A stretch of 64,000 nucleotides of DNA, from contig NZ_MUYT01000004.1 in NCBI RefSeq assembly GCF_002014765.1, positions 124,001-188,000 of the forward strand. Direction: 5' to 3'. The DNA is from Lwoffella lincolnii. GTDB taxonomy: Bacteria; Pseudomonadota; Gammaproteobacteria; Pseudomonadales; Moraxellaceae. Made by a program: the position numbers and the translations under genes. The notes under the pieces are model-generated. The model was not told the DNA's origin, made no database searches, and saw only the letters and a list, made by a program, of their open reading frames with translations. Shown here in pieces: positions 7,495 to 16,094 of the stretch; positions within the stretch are counted from its first letter, which is position 1, and each line of letters starts with the position of its first letter.

Positions 7495-10488
7495 TTATGT
7501 GATTCCCATACTGTGATGCTCATATAATGGCAACGGCAACTGCTCTTTTTTTAATGATGGCGTGTCAGCATCACTTTGTCGTGAGCCTAAGATTTCATAC
7601 CAAATGTCTTTAACTGCTTGACGGATTTGTTGCCATTTATCTTTATCAACCACAAGCGATTTTTCAGACAATGCCAGTTGATGCGTGGCTGTTCGAATCA
7701 ATAAATAGCTGTCCGTCAAGATTTTGCACTGTTCGCTGGTGAATATGTGGGTCTGCTCCAAGGTCTCAAAAATACGCACATTATCTGACCATCTCGCCAA
7801 TTCAGGGTATTGATGAGAATAAGCAAGCACCGCATATTGAGCCAAAAATTCAATGTCCACAATGCCACCAGTATCCTGTTTAAGATGCACTTTGCTTTGG
7901 TCTTTAAGCGTTGTTTGACTGCCCAAATGGGTTTGCATCTTTGCTCGCATTTCAATAACAGCCTGCTTGACCGCTTGTGATTCTCTGGGCAAACACAACA
8001 CTTGCCTGCGAATGCGTTCAAACACACCCATCACCTGCCCATCACCACAAATGCCACGGGCTCGCACCAAGGCTTGATGCTCCCATTCCCATGCTTTTTC
8101 TAACTGATATTGCTCAAAGGCGTTGGCAGAAACCACCATCAAACCAGCATTACCAGACGGTCTTAGTCGCATGTCAATCTCATAGGCTCTCCCATCACGA
8201 GTTTGGGTGCTAAGATAGTTCATCAATTTTTGGGCAAGTCTGGCAGCAAACTTCATGCCACTGATGGATTTTTCTCCTGTGGTCATTGCACGTTCATTGA
8301 TTTGATGCAAAAACACCAGGTCTAAATCTGATGAATATGACATCTCAATACCACCCAATTTACCGTAGCCAATGATGGCAAAACCACATGCTGATTCTGT
8401 AACAGGTTCACCTTGCTGATTAATGGGGTAACCGTGTCGCTTCACCAAACTTGTAAAGGCAAAATATAAGGCTTTTTCCAGCACCACCTCAGCAATGAAG
8501 GTGAGCGAGTCTGACACTTTCATGATGGGGCGTTCGGCAATGACATCACTGCTTGCCACCGCCATTACCTGTATTTTTTTGAACAATCTTAAGACATTCA
8601 GCAGTCCTTCTTCATCATCAGGCTCAACCCCAAGCAAACGTTGCTGTAAGACATCACGCAACTTGGCTTTATCTGGCAAATGATGATGGCGTTGTTGTAA
8701 AAACGCATCAAGCAACACAGGATAACGTGCCAACTCACTGGCAATCCAAGGACTGGCGGACAGCATGGGAATTAGGTTAAATGTGGCATTGGGGTTTTCT
8801 GCCAACATCACCAAGTAAATCGACCGCCGACAAATGGCTTCAAGCAAATCTAACAATCTGGGCAAAGCGTCATTTGCCCCTTGTTGTCTTTGCTCGTGTT
8901 GCAATAAAGCAGACACCATGACAGGATAAGCACGATTTAACCGTTCTCGTGCTTCATCGGTTAATGATGCCACCATTTTACTTGCCCAAAAGTCTTTGAG
9001 CCGTCGTTCATTATCAGCAGTCAAGATGACATTTAGCTTACCCACATCTTGCTTGTCAGGATAAAATGCCTGCTCATGGGCAGATTGGCGGTAGGTTACC
9101 ATTTTATCAAATTGGACAATCACTTGATGGCGATGCTCATCTAACTGTGCCAACAATGCTTGCCAATCATCAAACCGCAACGTCATTGCCAAATTGTGTT
9201 GCCATTGGTCATCTGTGGGTAGCCGTTGGGTCTGTTGATCGTGAATGGCTTGAATGCCATGCTCCAACCGCCGTAAAAACCGATAAGCAGACTGCAATGC
9301 TTGGTAATGCTCTTGACTTAACAAATCAAATTCCACCAACCGCTTCATCGCCTGCAAACACGGCTTGACCTGTAACTGTGGATAACGCCCCCCATAAATA
9401 AGCTGAAACGCTTGCACAATAAACTCAATGTCTCGAATACCCCCTGCGCCAAGCTTGATATTGCTTAAATCCTCACGCTGAGCCACTTGGCTTTGTATCA
9501 TCGATTTCATTTCCCTTAATGCCGAAAACGCACTATAATCCACATAATAACGGAACACAAACGGCTTAATGATGCTGGTTAATCGCTTGGCAAATCCAGC
9601 ATCAATGTCATTTATCACCCGTGCTTTTAACCAAGCGAACCGTTCCCAATCACGCCCATGTTTGCTAAAATATGTCGTCAACGCCGACTCATGAATTGCC
9701 AAATCACTGCCATCGCCCCATGGTCGAAGTCGCATGTCTACTCGAAACACAAACCCATCAGCCGTGTTGCTGTCCAATAGCTTAATGATGCCTTGCCCCA
9801 AGCGAGTCATAAACCGTTTATTATCAATCGGTTTGTAATTTTGTTTGTGTGTGCTTGATACATCAGCTGATGATTGAATTGACAACTTTGGCGGTTGAGT
9901 CTCTCCTTGACCTTGATGCACCAATATCAAATCAATGTCACTGGATAAATTCAGCTCATTTGCCCCAAGCTTGCCCATGGCAAAGATTGCCACATCATCT
10001 TTGACAGCTGTTCTTTGTTTGTTATTCGGTTTGTTATTTGGTTTGTTATTCGCCCCCAACACCATCGGTTCACCATAACGACGCACCAGCTGATTGTACA
10101 CATAATCTTTGGCAAACTTGACACAACCATCAGCAAAAGCTGACAGCTCTTCAGTCAGCTTCTCAAGACCAATCAGATGTAAAGCATCTTGCCATATCCA
10201 TCTCATCATCAGTAGGTTTCTTAACTGACGCAGACCTTTCATAACCCCTTGCTCATCGGCAAGCTGATACTCTGCATCTAAAGTGTAATCTTGGATAAGG
10301 TCTTCGATTTGCTGTTTGCTTAGCGTGCCAAACAGCGGATAACCACGCAAAAAGGCATCACAAACGCCAGACTGCTTGGCATATAACTGATGGGCAAACT
10401 CACTGGCTTGCTCTAAGGCTTTTTTTTGCTCAGAGGTGGGGGCTGAATTTTGGGGGGCTAAATTATTGGGGATTGCTTCATTGGACAT
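7495..10488 (-). CDS. glnE: Bifunctional glutamine synthetase adenylyltransferase/deadenylase GlnE
   Basis: Controls glutamine synthetase by adding or removing AMP. The 997-residue protein has the expected two-nucleotidyltransferase layout. The N-terminal (deadenylating) active site is MGKLGANELNLSSDIDLILV at 171-190, with D184 and D186. The C-terminal (adenylylating) site is the matching GYGKLGGIEMSYSSDLDLVF motif near residue 710. Each is followed by a helical regulatory domain containing GGIRDIEF or GGIVDIEF. A small tandem repeat (NNKPNNKPNNK, residues 147-157) sits just before the first active-site domain and comes from three 12-bp units in the DNA. The length is normal for the family. 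It is divergent from the tus genes. Confidence 0.96.
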   Translation of the reverse strand: MSNEAIPNNLAPQNSAPTSEQKKALEQASEFAHQLYAKQSGVCDAFLRGYPLFGTLSKQQIEDLIQDYTLDAEYQLADEQGVMKGLRQLRNLLMMRWIWQDALHLIGLEKLTEELSAFADGCVKFAKDYVYNQLVRRYGEPMVLGANNKPNNKPNNKQRTAVKDDVAIFAMGKLGANELNLSSDIDLILVHQGQGETQPPKLSIQSSADVSSTHKQNYKPIDNKRFMTRLGQGIIKLLDSNTADGFVFRVDMRLRPWGDGSDLAIHESALTTYFSKHGRDWERFAWLKARVINDIDAGFAKRLTSIIKPFVFRYYVDYSAFSALREMKSMIQSQVAQREDLSNIKLGAGGIRDIEFIVQAFQLIYGGRYPQLQVKPCLQAMKRLVEFDLLSQEHYQALQSAYRFLRRLEHGIQAIHDQQTQRLPTDDQWQHNLAMTLRFDDWQALLAQLDEHRHQVIVQFDKMVTYRQSAHEQAFYPDKQDVGKLNVILTADNERRLKDFWASKMVASLTDEARERLNRAYPVMVSALLQHEQRQQGANDALPRLLDLLEAICRRSIYLVMLAENPNATFNLIPMLSASPWIASELARYPVLLDAFLQQRHHHLPDKAKLRDVLQQRLLGVEPDDEEGLLNVLRLFKKIQVMAVASSDVIAERPIMKVSDSLTFIAEVVLEKALYFAFTSLVKRHGYPINQQGEPVTESACGFAIIGYGKLGGIEMSYSSDLDLVFLHQINERAMTTGEKSISGMKFAARLAQKLMNYLSTQTRDGRAYEIDMRLRPSGNAGLMVVSANAFEQYQLEKAWEWEHQALVRARGICGDGQVMGVFERIRRQVLCLPRESQAVKQAVIEMRAKMQTHLGSQTTLKDQSKVHLKQDTGGIVDIEFLAQYAVLAYSHQYPELARWSDNVRIFETLEQTHIFTSEQCKILTDSYLLIRTATHQLALSEKSLVVDKDKWQQIRQAVKDIWYEILGSRQSDADTPSLKKEQLPLPLYEHHSMGIT

Positions 10489-10615
10489 ATGATGTTACCT
10501 ATTTTTTGGTAATGGCTTTTTGGCAACGACTGTTTGGCATTGGCTTGGCATTGGTACTGACCGATGGCATTAATCGATGGCACTGACACACAGAAATCAG
10601 CAACACACAGACAAT

Positions 10616-10648
10616 TTGTTAAAGAAGATAAGTTTTGCTATACTTATC
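10616..10648 (+). promoter_or_regulatory. Strong sigma70-type promoter for tusDCBE with -10 palindrome
   Basis: TTGTTA (10616-10621), a 17-base spacer and TATACT (10639-10644) form a near-ideal promoter with an extended -10 (TGC before TATACT). A perfect 7-bp inverted repeat, GATAAGT (10627-10633) and ACTTATC (10642-10648), overlaps the -10. Almost the same block occurs at 48279-48311 before the purH leader RNA. Confidence 0.7.
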
Positions 10649-10678
10649 TGACCATAAGTTTAAACCAGATGGTTTTGT

Positions 10679-11116
10679 ATGTCACACGCTGTTACTGATA
10701 CATTTCTCCCCACATCGACCCCCATGCTTGTCTTGATGACTCGCCCACCGACACATTCATTGGCACATAAAGCACTACAATTTTGCCAAGCTTATGCCAA
10801 ACAAATGTATGCTGATAACACATTATCCACGGAATTAAAAATATTCTTTTATGGCGATGCTGCCAGCATTGCCAACCGATTGCGTTGGCAACCTGATGAC
10901 CAAATCAATCTAACCCAAGATTGGCAAAAATTTGCTCATCAGCATGGCATGACCTTGCCTGTGTGCGTCAGCACAGCGTTGGCACGTGGGGTATGTGATG
11001 CAGACAATGCCAAACGCCATCAACTGACAGGGGACAGTTTGGCAACAGGTTTTAAATTGGTGGGTTTAAGTGAGCTTGCCATACTGATGGACTCGCATAA
11101 AGTGGTGACTTTTTAA
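10679..11116 (+). CDS. tusD: Sulfurtransferase TusD (DsrE-like)
   Basis: A subunit of the TusBCD complex, which passes persulfide sulfur from TusA to TusE for 2-thiolation of tRNA wobble uridine. The 145-residue protein carries the DsrE fold pattern (LVLMTRPPTHSLAHKALQFCQAYAKQ) and the conserved cysteine region LPVCVSTALARGVCD, whose first Cys is the expected persulfide carrier. The N-terminus is about 15 residues longer than E. coli TusD. The stop overlaps the tusC start by one base (TAATG), which points to translational coupling. It is first in the run tusD-tusC-tusB-tusE and has a strong promoter just upstream. Confidence 0.88.
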   Translation: MSHAVTDTFLPTSTPMLVLMTRPPTHSLAHKALQFCQAYAKQMYADNTLSTELKIFFYGDAASIANRLRWQPDDQINLTQDWQKFAHQHGMTLPVCVSTALARGVCDADNAKRHQLTGDSLATGFKLVGLSELAILMDSHKVVTF

Positions 11117-11439
11117 TGAACATTCTTATGGACATTCACGCACCCAGTGAGCTTTTGTTATACGAAGCATTGGCTTTGGCCTTGACCTTGGCAAGTTTTG
11201 ACCATCGGGTGCAGTTACTGCTTAACCCAACCACTTATGGGCAATTATTGGCAAAAAACACACGAGTGTCAGGTATGATTGAATCATTACCATTGTATGA
11301 CCTGCCCACCGTGTGGCTTCAAGACAGCGTACAAACAGGTTGGCTTTTTGGCATGCTTGAGCCAACTTTGGCAGAGCGGTTTATGTTCGTTCCTGAAAAT
11401 GTGGATTATACAAAATTTGAGCAAGTGTTATCACTATAG
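11116..11439 (+). CDS. tusC: Sulfurtransferase complex subunit TusC (DsrF-like)
   Basis: The middle subunit of the TusBCD heterohexamer. The 107-residue protein is slightly shorter than E. coli TusC (about 119). It keeps the DsrE/DsrF fold pattern: an N-terminal strand, a helix over the stretch ALALALTLASFDHRVQLLL, then a central LPLYDLPTVWLQDS segment. TusC needs no catalytic cysteine, and none is prominent here. It overlaps tusD by one base; a gap of 98 bases, with repeats of the type AACCATGACATAAAA, separates it from tusB. The assignment leans on gene order as well as sequence. Confidence 0.82.
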   Translation: MNILMDIHAPSELLLYEALALALTLASFDHRVQLLLNPTTYGQLLAKNTRVSGMIESLPLYDLPTVWLQDSVQTGWLFGMLEPTLAERFMFVPENVDYTKFEQVLSL

Positions 11440-11537
11440 CCCATTCAAATTCAAAAAAACCATAATGATGATGACATAAAACCATGACATAAAAACCATG
11501 CCATATATGAAACCTTACCGATTAAGAGCCAGTTCAT

Positions 11538-12005
11538 ATGCACACCCAACTGATTTTATTGCACAGTAACTTGGATAAATTAAAGAAAAATACCGCCACA
11601 CTGATGACATTTATCCATCAACCGACCAACACTCAACCGACCAACATTCACACACAAGTTTTATTGCTTAACCAAACCGCAGCTTATGCAGACTGGCTGT
11701 TTACTTACCTAGAAACGTTTATCAGCGACATGACAGCAGACACGGACATGCCAATGAATGGCAATCTGCCAGATGATACGCCCTTAACTTGCTTGTCTTT
11801 AACCAGCACCGAAACCAGCACCGAACAAAGCAAGATGAGGCAAATTAGCTGGTTTGCCTTAAAGTCCGACCTTGATGCCATGAACCCAACTGCTCAACAA
11901 GCCGTCAAAACAACATTGCAACGTCATGACATCAACTTAATTGACGAGTTGATGTGGGTGGATTTGGTGAATCAGGCAGATAAGGTCATCACCATTAGCC
12001 AATGA
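11538..12005 (+). CDS. tusB: Probable TusB (DsrH-like), divergent and enlarged
   Basis: Third gene of the tus set. The C-terminal segment DINLIDELMWVDLVNQADKVITI matches the usual DsrH/TusB ending (a W-V-x-L followed by a K-V-x-x motif). The protein has 155 residues, against about 95 in E. coli. The extra length is low-complexity: QPTNTQPTNIHTQ near residue 30 and a Thr/Ser-rich loop (about 75-105). No conserved cysteine is visible where TusB sometimes has one. Its stop is followed directly by tusE. Without the tusC and tusE neighbours it would be called hypothetical, so TusB is a context-supported inference. Confidence 0.68.
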   Translation: MHTQLILLHSNLDKLKKNTATLMTFIHQPTNTQPTNIHTQVLLLNQTAAYADWLFTYLETFISDMTADTDMPMNGNLPDDTPLTCLSLTSTETSTEQSKMRQISWFALKSDLDAMNPTAQQAVKTTLQRHDINLIDELMWVDLVNQADKVITISQ

Positions 12006-12006
12006 C

Positions 12007-12435
12007 ATGCCTCCCCCTAACACCCCCCACAAATCAAAAAATAATTCAAAAAAAAAACAATCAACAGCAACCAAACGGCTTAAAAATATGGCAAATAACG
12101 CATCTTTAAATCTACCCTTAGATGACTTACCCTTAGATGATGACGGTCATTTGCTCAATCATCATCAGTGGACACCACAAGTGGCTCAACAACTGGCAGA
12201 TACCTTGGGCATCACCTTAACCGATGTTCATCATGTCATCTTAGCGACGGTTAGGCAGTTTTATGCCACTTATCATCACCCGCCAACCACTCGTGCATTG
12301 ATTAAATATCTACAACAACAACTGCCCAAGCAGGGCATCAGTAACCAACTTTTACAACAGCTGTTTAACACAGGGCTGGTGGCAAGGCACGTCAATCGCA
12401 TTGCAGGATTACCCAAACCGCCTAACTGCCTATAA
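12007..12435 (+). CDS. tusE: Sulfur relay protein TusE (DsrC family)
   Basis: Accepts sulfur from TusBCD and passes it on to MnmA for tRNA thiolation. The C-terminus IAGLPKPPNCL carries the invariant DsrC penultimate cysteine, and the core (HHQWTPQVAQQLADTLGITL, HHPPTTRALIKYL) fits the family. The 142-residue reading frame is longer than the usual 105-112. The first 27 residues are lysine/asparagine-rich and contain an A10 run (12048-12057). An internal ATG at 12088 (MANNASLNLPLDDLPLDDDG) would give a normal-length protein, so the true start is uncertain. There is no strong ribosome-binding site at either. It ends the tus run and converges on apaH. Confidence 0.9.
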   Translation: MPPPNTPHKSKNNSKKKQSTATKRLKNMANNASLNLPLDDLPLDDDGHLLNHHQWTPQVAQQLADTLGITLTDVHHVILATVRQFYATYHHPPTTRALIKYLQQQLPKQGISNQLLQQLFNTGLVARHVNRIAGLPKPPNCL

Positions 12436-12453
12436 ACCACATGCCATAACCAC

Positions 12454-12471
12454 ACAGTCATCACCGACTGT
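12454..12471. other. Small hairpin between convergent tusE and apaH
   Basis: ACAGTC and GACTGT form a 6-bp stem around a 6-base loop in the 59-base gap between two convergent genes. No T tract follows, so it is at best a weak bidirectional terminator. Confidence 0.3.
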
Positions 12472-12494
12472 CATCACAGCTCATCAGCCATTCG

Positions 12495-13364
12495 CTACTG
12501 GCTGTCTTTAATAGAATGGGTGGAATTGACAGCATTGACAACAGGATTATCCACTGCCGTTACTTTACCACTGTCCAAATGATACGCCAACAACTGCCCT
12601 CCCCACACACAGCCACCGTCCAACGCCCTAGCATGGGGTAAATCAATCTGTCCTTGCAACGCTGCCCAATGCCCAAATAAAATCTTACGCTTTCTTTGCA
12701 CCTGCCAGTCAAACCAAGGACAAAAATCTTTGGGCATTTTTTGCTTTAAATCCCCTTTAAAATGAAACTCTAAACTGCCATCACGCTTACAAAGTCGCAT
12801 GCGAGTGAAATAATTGCAGATGGCACGCACTCGTGTGTAGCCATGCAACTTATCTGACCAATCATCGGCTTGTTTACTGTATAGATGTAGCAGCACCCTG
12901 TCTAAATATTTTAAGCCACTTCTTAGTTGAGCTTCTAACTCTTTGGCATGGCCATCAGCGTCTTTGATGTGCCAATGGGGAGGAATGCCTGCATGTACCA
13001 TGACCGTATTGGCATCAGGATACTGCAATACTGGCTGATGTCTAAGCCAGTTCATCAACTCATCAACATCTGGCGCGTCAAGTATCGGTTGGGTTTTGTC
13101 TTTGGCTTTGACTTTGACCACGCCACGCCATGCAGCAATTAAATTGATGTCATGATTGCCAAGCACAATGTCTGCCGTCCCTTGTTCGCACAGTTTTTTG
13201 ACTTGTCGTAAGGTGGCAAGTGAATCTTCTCCACGAGCAACAATATCACCTGCCAGCCATAACTTATCTTGGCGTTTGTCAAAATTTAGTTTATCTAATA
13301 ATAAATTAAAAGCTTGGTAACACCCTTGTAAATCACCAATGACGTATTGATGTCGGAAAGCCAC
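12495..13364 (-). CDS. apaH: Diadenosine tetraphosphatase ApaH (symmetrical Ap4A hydrolase)
   Basis: Hydrolyses Ap4A to two ADP and, in E. coli, can remove Np4 caps from RNA. The 289-residue protein shows the metallophosphatase motifs in order: VIGDLQGCYQAF (GDxxG), LAGDIVARGEDS (GDxxxRG) and VLGNHDINLIA (GNHD), with MVHAGIPPHW and FGHWAALQG further on. The binuclear metal ligands are therefore all present. An ApaH-type C-terminal cap follows, including LDGGCVWGGQLLAYHLD. The length is close to the E. coli enzyme (280). It lies 49 bases after rsmA on the same strand, the conserved rsmA(ksgA)-apaH association, although apaG is absent between them. Confidence 0.95.
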   Translation of the reverse strand: MAFRHQYVIGDLQGCYQAFNLLLDKLNFDKRQDKLWLAGDIVARGEDSLATLRQVKKLCEQGTADIVLGNHDINLIAAWRGVVKVKAKDKTQPILDAPDVDELMNWLRHQPVLQYPDANTVMVHAGIPPHWHIKDADGHAKELEAQLRSGLKYLDRVLLHLYSKQADDWSDKLHGYTRVRAICNYFTRMRLCKRDGSLEFHFKGDLKQKMPKDFCPWFDWQVQRKRKILFGHWAALQGQIDLPHARALDGGCVWGGQLLAYHLDSGKVTAVDNPVVNAVNSTHSIKDSQ

Positions 13365-13413
13365 TTTTGCTCCTTTTGCTTTATGTTGGTTAATACATAT
13401 CAGTTAGGATTGC

Positions 13414-14325
13414 TTATTGACCACTGTCGTACAAAACATGACTCAATGCCACAAAGTCTGCCACCGTCAGCGTCTCTGGGCGTGCCATTTCATCGACTCC
13501 GATGTCATCAAAAGCAGTGGTTGGCAGGGTTGGTAATAGGGCATTTTTTTTGAAAATCGCTCGTAAAGTCTTACGGCGGTGATTAAAACATTCTCTGACC
13601 ACCATGGCAAATCGTGCTTCATCGTTGGCGGTAACAGGTTTTTTAACATAAGGTGTTAAACGAAACACCGCACTGGTAACTTTAGGCGGTGGGTTGAACG
13701 CCCCATTTGGTACGGTGAGCAAATATTGTGGCTCACAGTGATATTGCATCATCACCGATAGTCTGCCATAGGCTTTTGTACCCACGTCAGCCGTGATTCG
13801 GTCAACCACTTCTTTTTGTAGCATAAAGTGCATGTCTTGGATAATGTCTGTAAAGTTAAGCAAATGAAACAAAATGGGCGTGGAGATGTTATAAGGCAAA
13901 TTGCCAACAATGCGTAACTTATCGCTGGCACTGACAACAAATGTCTTGTTAGCTGGTTTGGTGGCTTGTTTGCTCTGAGTTAAGTTCTGATGCAGCAAGC
14001 GATAATCCACTGTCATGGCGTTATCTTGCACAATGGTAAAGTTACCATGGCTGTGCGCACCAATACGCAACCGCAAACTGCTTGCCAAGTCCTTATCCAA
14101 TTCAATCACCGTCATGTTATCCACTTGTGAGAGCATCGGCTCAGTCAATGCCCCCATACCCGGACCTATCTCCACCAATAAATCATCTTTTTGTGGATAA
14201 ATGGCATCAACAATCTGAGCGATGATGGATTGGTCATGTAAAAAATTCTGCCCAAAGCGTTTGCGTGGTTGGTGAGCATTGAATTGGTGGGCATTGATAA
14301 GGTGGGTAAGGGTATCATTCTTCAT
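13414..14325 (-). CDS. rsmA: 16S rRNA dimethyladenosine transferase RsmA (KsgA)
   Basis: Dimethylates two adjacent adenosines near the 3' end of 16S rRNA. The start chosen at 14325 gives MKNDTLTHLINAHQFNAHQP, followed by the family signature RKRFGQNFLHD. SAM-binding motif I is LLVEIGPGMGALTEPML, and the catalytic NLPY (VGNLPYNISTPILF) is intact. The C-terminal domain contains PPKVTSAVFRL and NHRRKTLRAIF. The chosen start overlaps the dnaB 3' end by 11 bases; an upstream ATG at 14352 would add nine residues of poorer quality. The overlap suggests dnaB-rsmA-apaH is one transcript. Confidence 0.95.
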   Translation of the reverse strand: MKNDTLTHLINAHQFNAHQPRKRFGQNFLHDQSIIAQIVDAIYPQKDDLLVEIGPGMGALTEPMLSQVDNMTVIELDKDLASSLRLRIGAHSHGNFTIVQDNAMTVDYRLLHQNLTQSKQATKPANKTFVVSASDKLRIVGNLPYNISTPILFHLLNFTDIIQDMHFMLQKEVVDRITADVGTKAYGRLSVMMQYHCEPQYLLTVPNGAFNPPPKVTSAVFRLTPYVKKPVTANDEARFAMVVRECFNHRRKTLRAIFKKNALLPTLPTTAFDDIGVDEMARPETLTVADFVALSHVLYDSGQ

Positions 14326-15820
14326 AAGATGGTATGTCCATGCTAAACTCATTCGTCAAGTTTTTAAAGCGAGTGTATTGCCCTTCAAACTCTAACCGCA
14401 CTGTGCCGATAGGACCATTTCGCTGTTTGCCAATGATAATCTCAGCAACCCCCTTGGCATCGGTATGTTCATTGTACACTTCTTCTCGATAGATAAACAT
14501 AATCAAGTCTGCATCTTGTTCAATCGCCCCAGATTCACGTAAATCTGACATGATGGGGCGTTTATTGGGGCGGTTTTCTAGGCTACGATTCAACTGTGAT
14601 AAAGCAATCACAGGGCAATTCATCTCTCTGGCCAATGCTTTTAAGCTACGAGAAATTTCGGAGATTTCACCGACTCGATTGCCGTCCATGCTTGGCACTT
14701 TCATCAATTGCAAATAATCCACCACAACCAACCCAAGCCTGCCATCATAAGCCTTAGCGATACGGCGACAGCGTGAACGCACTTCTGATGGTGGTAGGGC
14801 TTGTGAGTCGTCAATATATAGCTTGGTGTTTTGGATATGTTCAACCGAATTTATCATTCTTGCCCATTCTTCTTCATTCATCTGCCCTGAACGCAAACGG
14901 GCTTGGTTGACCATACCCCATGATGATATCATACGCATGACAATGGATTCAGACGGCATTTCCATGGAGAACATCACCACAGGTAAATCATGCTTAAATA
15001 AGACGCTCTCTACCAGATTCATGGCAAAGGTGGTTTTCCCCATGGACGGACGTGCCGCCACAATCACCAAATCACCATTTTGTAACCCTTGTGTTTTGTT
15101 ATTTAATTCCACAAAGGTGGTCTCAAGCCCAATCATGCCACCTGGGGTTTTTCTGAGTTCATCAATTTGATTGACCACGCTGGGAAGAATGTCGCTAACC
15201 GCCGTTGGGCCTTTTTGTCCTGCTCGCTTGCTGTATTGCTCATTGATGGCAAAAATACTTGACTCAGCCTTATCAAGTATCTCGCTGATGCTTTGTTCTT
15301 TGGGCTGATATGCCAAATTAAGCACCTCATTACAAGCGTCAATCAGTTGACGTAAGGTGGACAGTTCTTTGACTCTCTCAGCATAGCCAGTTAAGTTAAA
15401 TAAAGTGGCAGGGCTTTGCGATAAAATATCACCCAAATACTGCTCACCGCCTGCCATGTCCAACTTTTTTTGTCGCTCTAACCATTCATAAACCATGACG
15501 CTGTCATACGGTTCATTGGCGTGGGCTAAAGCACTGATGGCATTAAATATGGACTGATGTCGCACAGCATAGAAATCTTGTGTTCGCACAATATCAGCAA
15601 TGCGGTCATACGATTCACTGACACTCATCAACGATGCCAACAGTGCTTTTTCAATTTCCATGTTATGCGGTGGCAGTTGTTTGAGCAACCCTTCTTTGTT
15701 TAAGCCATGTGAACCGTTTAAGCCATGTGAACCATGTGCTTGATGCAAGTTTGTGTTGGTTGCTGATTCTTGTTTTGATGGCAAGCTTTGTTGGGGAATG
15801 TTGAGTTGTGATTCAGTCAT
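14315..15820 (-). CDS. dnaB: Replicative DNA helicase DnaB
   Basis: The hexameric 5'-3' replicative helicase. The 501-residue protein has the DnaB N-terminal domain (NMEIEKALLASLMSVSESYDRI) and the RecA-like motor, with Walker A ARPSMGKTTFAMNL, Walker B GLVVVDYLQLM and the distal DLRESGAIEQDAD and KQRNGPIG motifs. The N-terminus has a 35-residue extension with a perfect six-residue duplication (GSHGLN twice), from an 18-bp direct repeat near 15700-15735. In many gammaproteobacteria dnaB is next to alr. Here its divergent neighbour is the PdxA-Alr fusion gene, which keeps that link. It overlaps rsmA downstream. Confidence 0.97.
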   Translation of the reverse strand: MTESQLNIPQQSLPSKQESATNTNLHQAHGSHGLNGSHGLNKEGLLKQLPPHNMEIEKALLASLMSVSESYDRIADIVRTQDFYAVRHQSIFNAISALAHANEPYDSVMVYEWLERQKKLDMAGGEQYLGDILSQSPATLFNLTGYAERVKELSTLRQLIDACNEVLNLAYQPKEQSISEILDKAESSIFAINEQYSKRAGQKGPTAVSDILPSVVNQIDELRKTPGGMIGLETTFVELNNKTQGLQNGDLVIVAARPSMGKTTFAMNLVESVLFKHDLPVVMFSMEMPSESIVMRMISSWGMVNQARLRSGQMNEEEWARMINSVEHIQNTKLYIDDSQALPPSEVRSRCRRIAKAYDGRLGLVVVDYLQLMKVPSMDGNRVGEISEISRSLKALAREMNCPVIALSQLNRSLENRPNKRPIMSDLRESGAIEQDADLIMFIYREEVYNEHTDAKGVAEIIIGKQRNGPIGTVRLEFEGQYTRFKNLTNEFSMDIPSYEE

Positions 15821-16094
15821 GATTAACCTAAAGTGCGTTTTATTGATTGTGTTTTGTTGATTGTGTTGTGTGGTTGATTGTGCGATTGATTTTTAATTGG
15901 TATTTAATTGGTGTTTTGGTCATCAGATATGGCGAAAATGCCCATAACCTTATAAAATGACGTGTCAGTAAGGTCTAACCAAGCATTTAAATGATGTTAA
16001 CGTCATTGATGTTAACTTAAATGATGAATGATGTTAGCCATGCTTTATGTGGCTTTTATAAGCTAAGTGTCGCAATATCAGTGTAGGAACGTCT
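15821..16094. promoter_or_regulatory. Divergent promoter region dnaB / pdxA-alr
   Basis: A 274-base AT-rich spacer between divergent genes. It holds clustered short repeats: GATTGTG and TTGATTGTG motifs near 15840-15890, TTTAATTGGT twice near 15893-15910, and GATGTTAAC twice near 15993-16018. A ribosome-binding site (TAGGAACG) precedes the ATG at 16095. No confident -35/-10 pair was placed. Confidence 0.4.

Noticed and set aside
12037..12060. The A-rich run in tusE as a terminator tail
   Set aside because: No stable hairpin precedes it and it lies within the tus transcript, 2-60 bases after the tusB stop.
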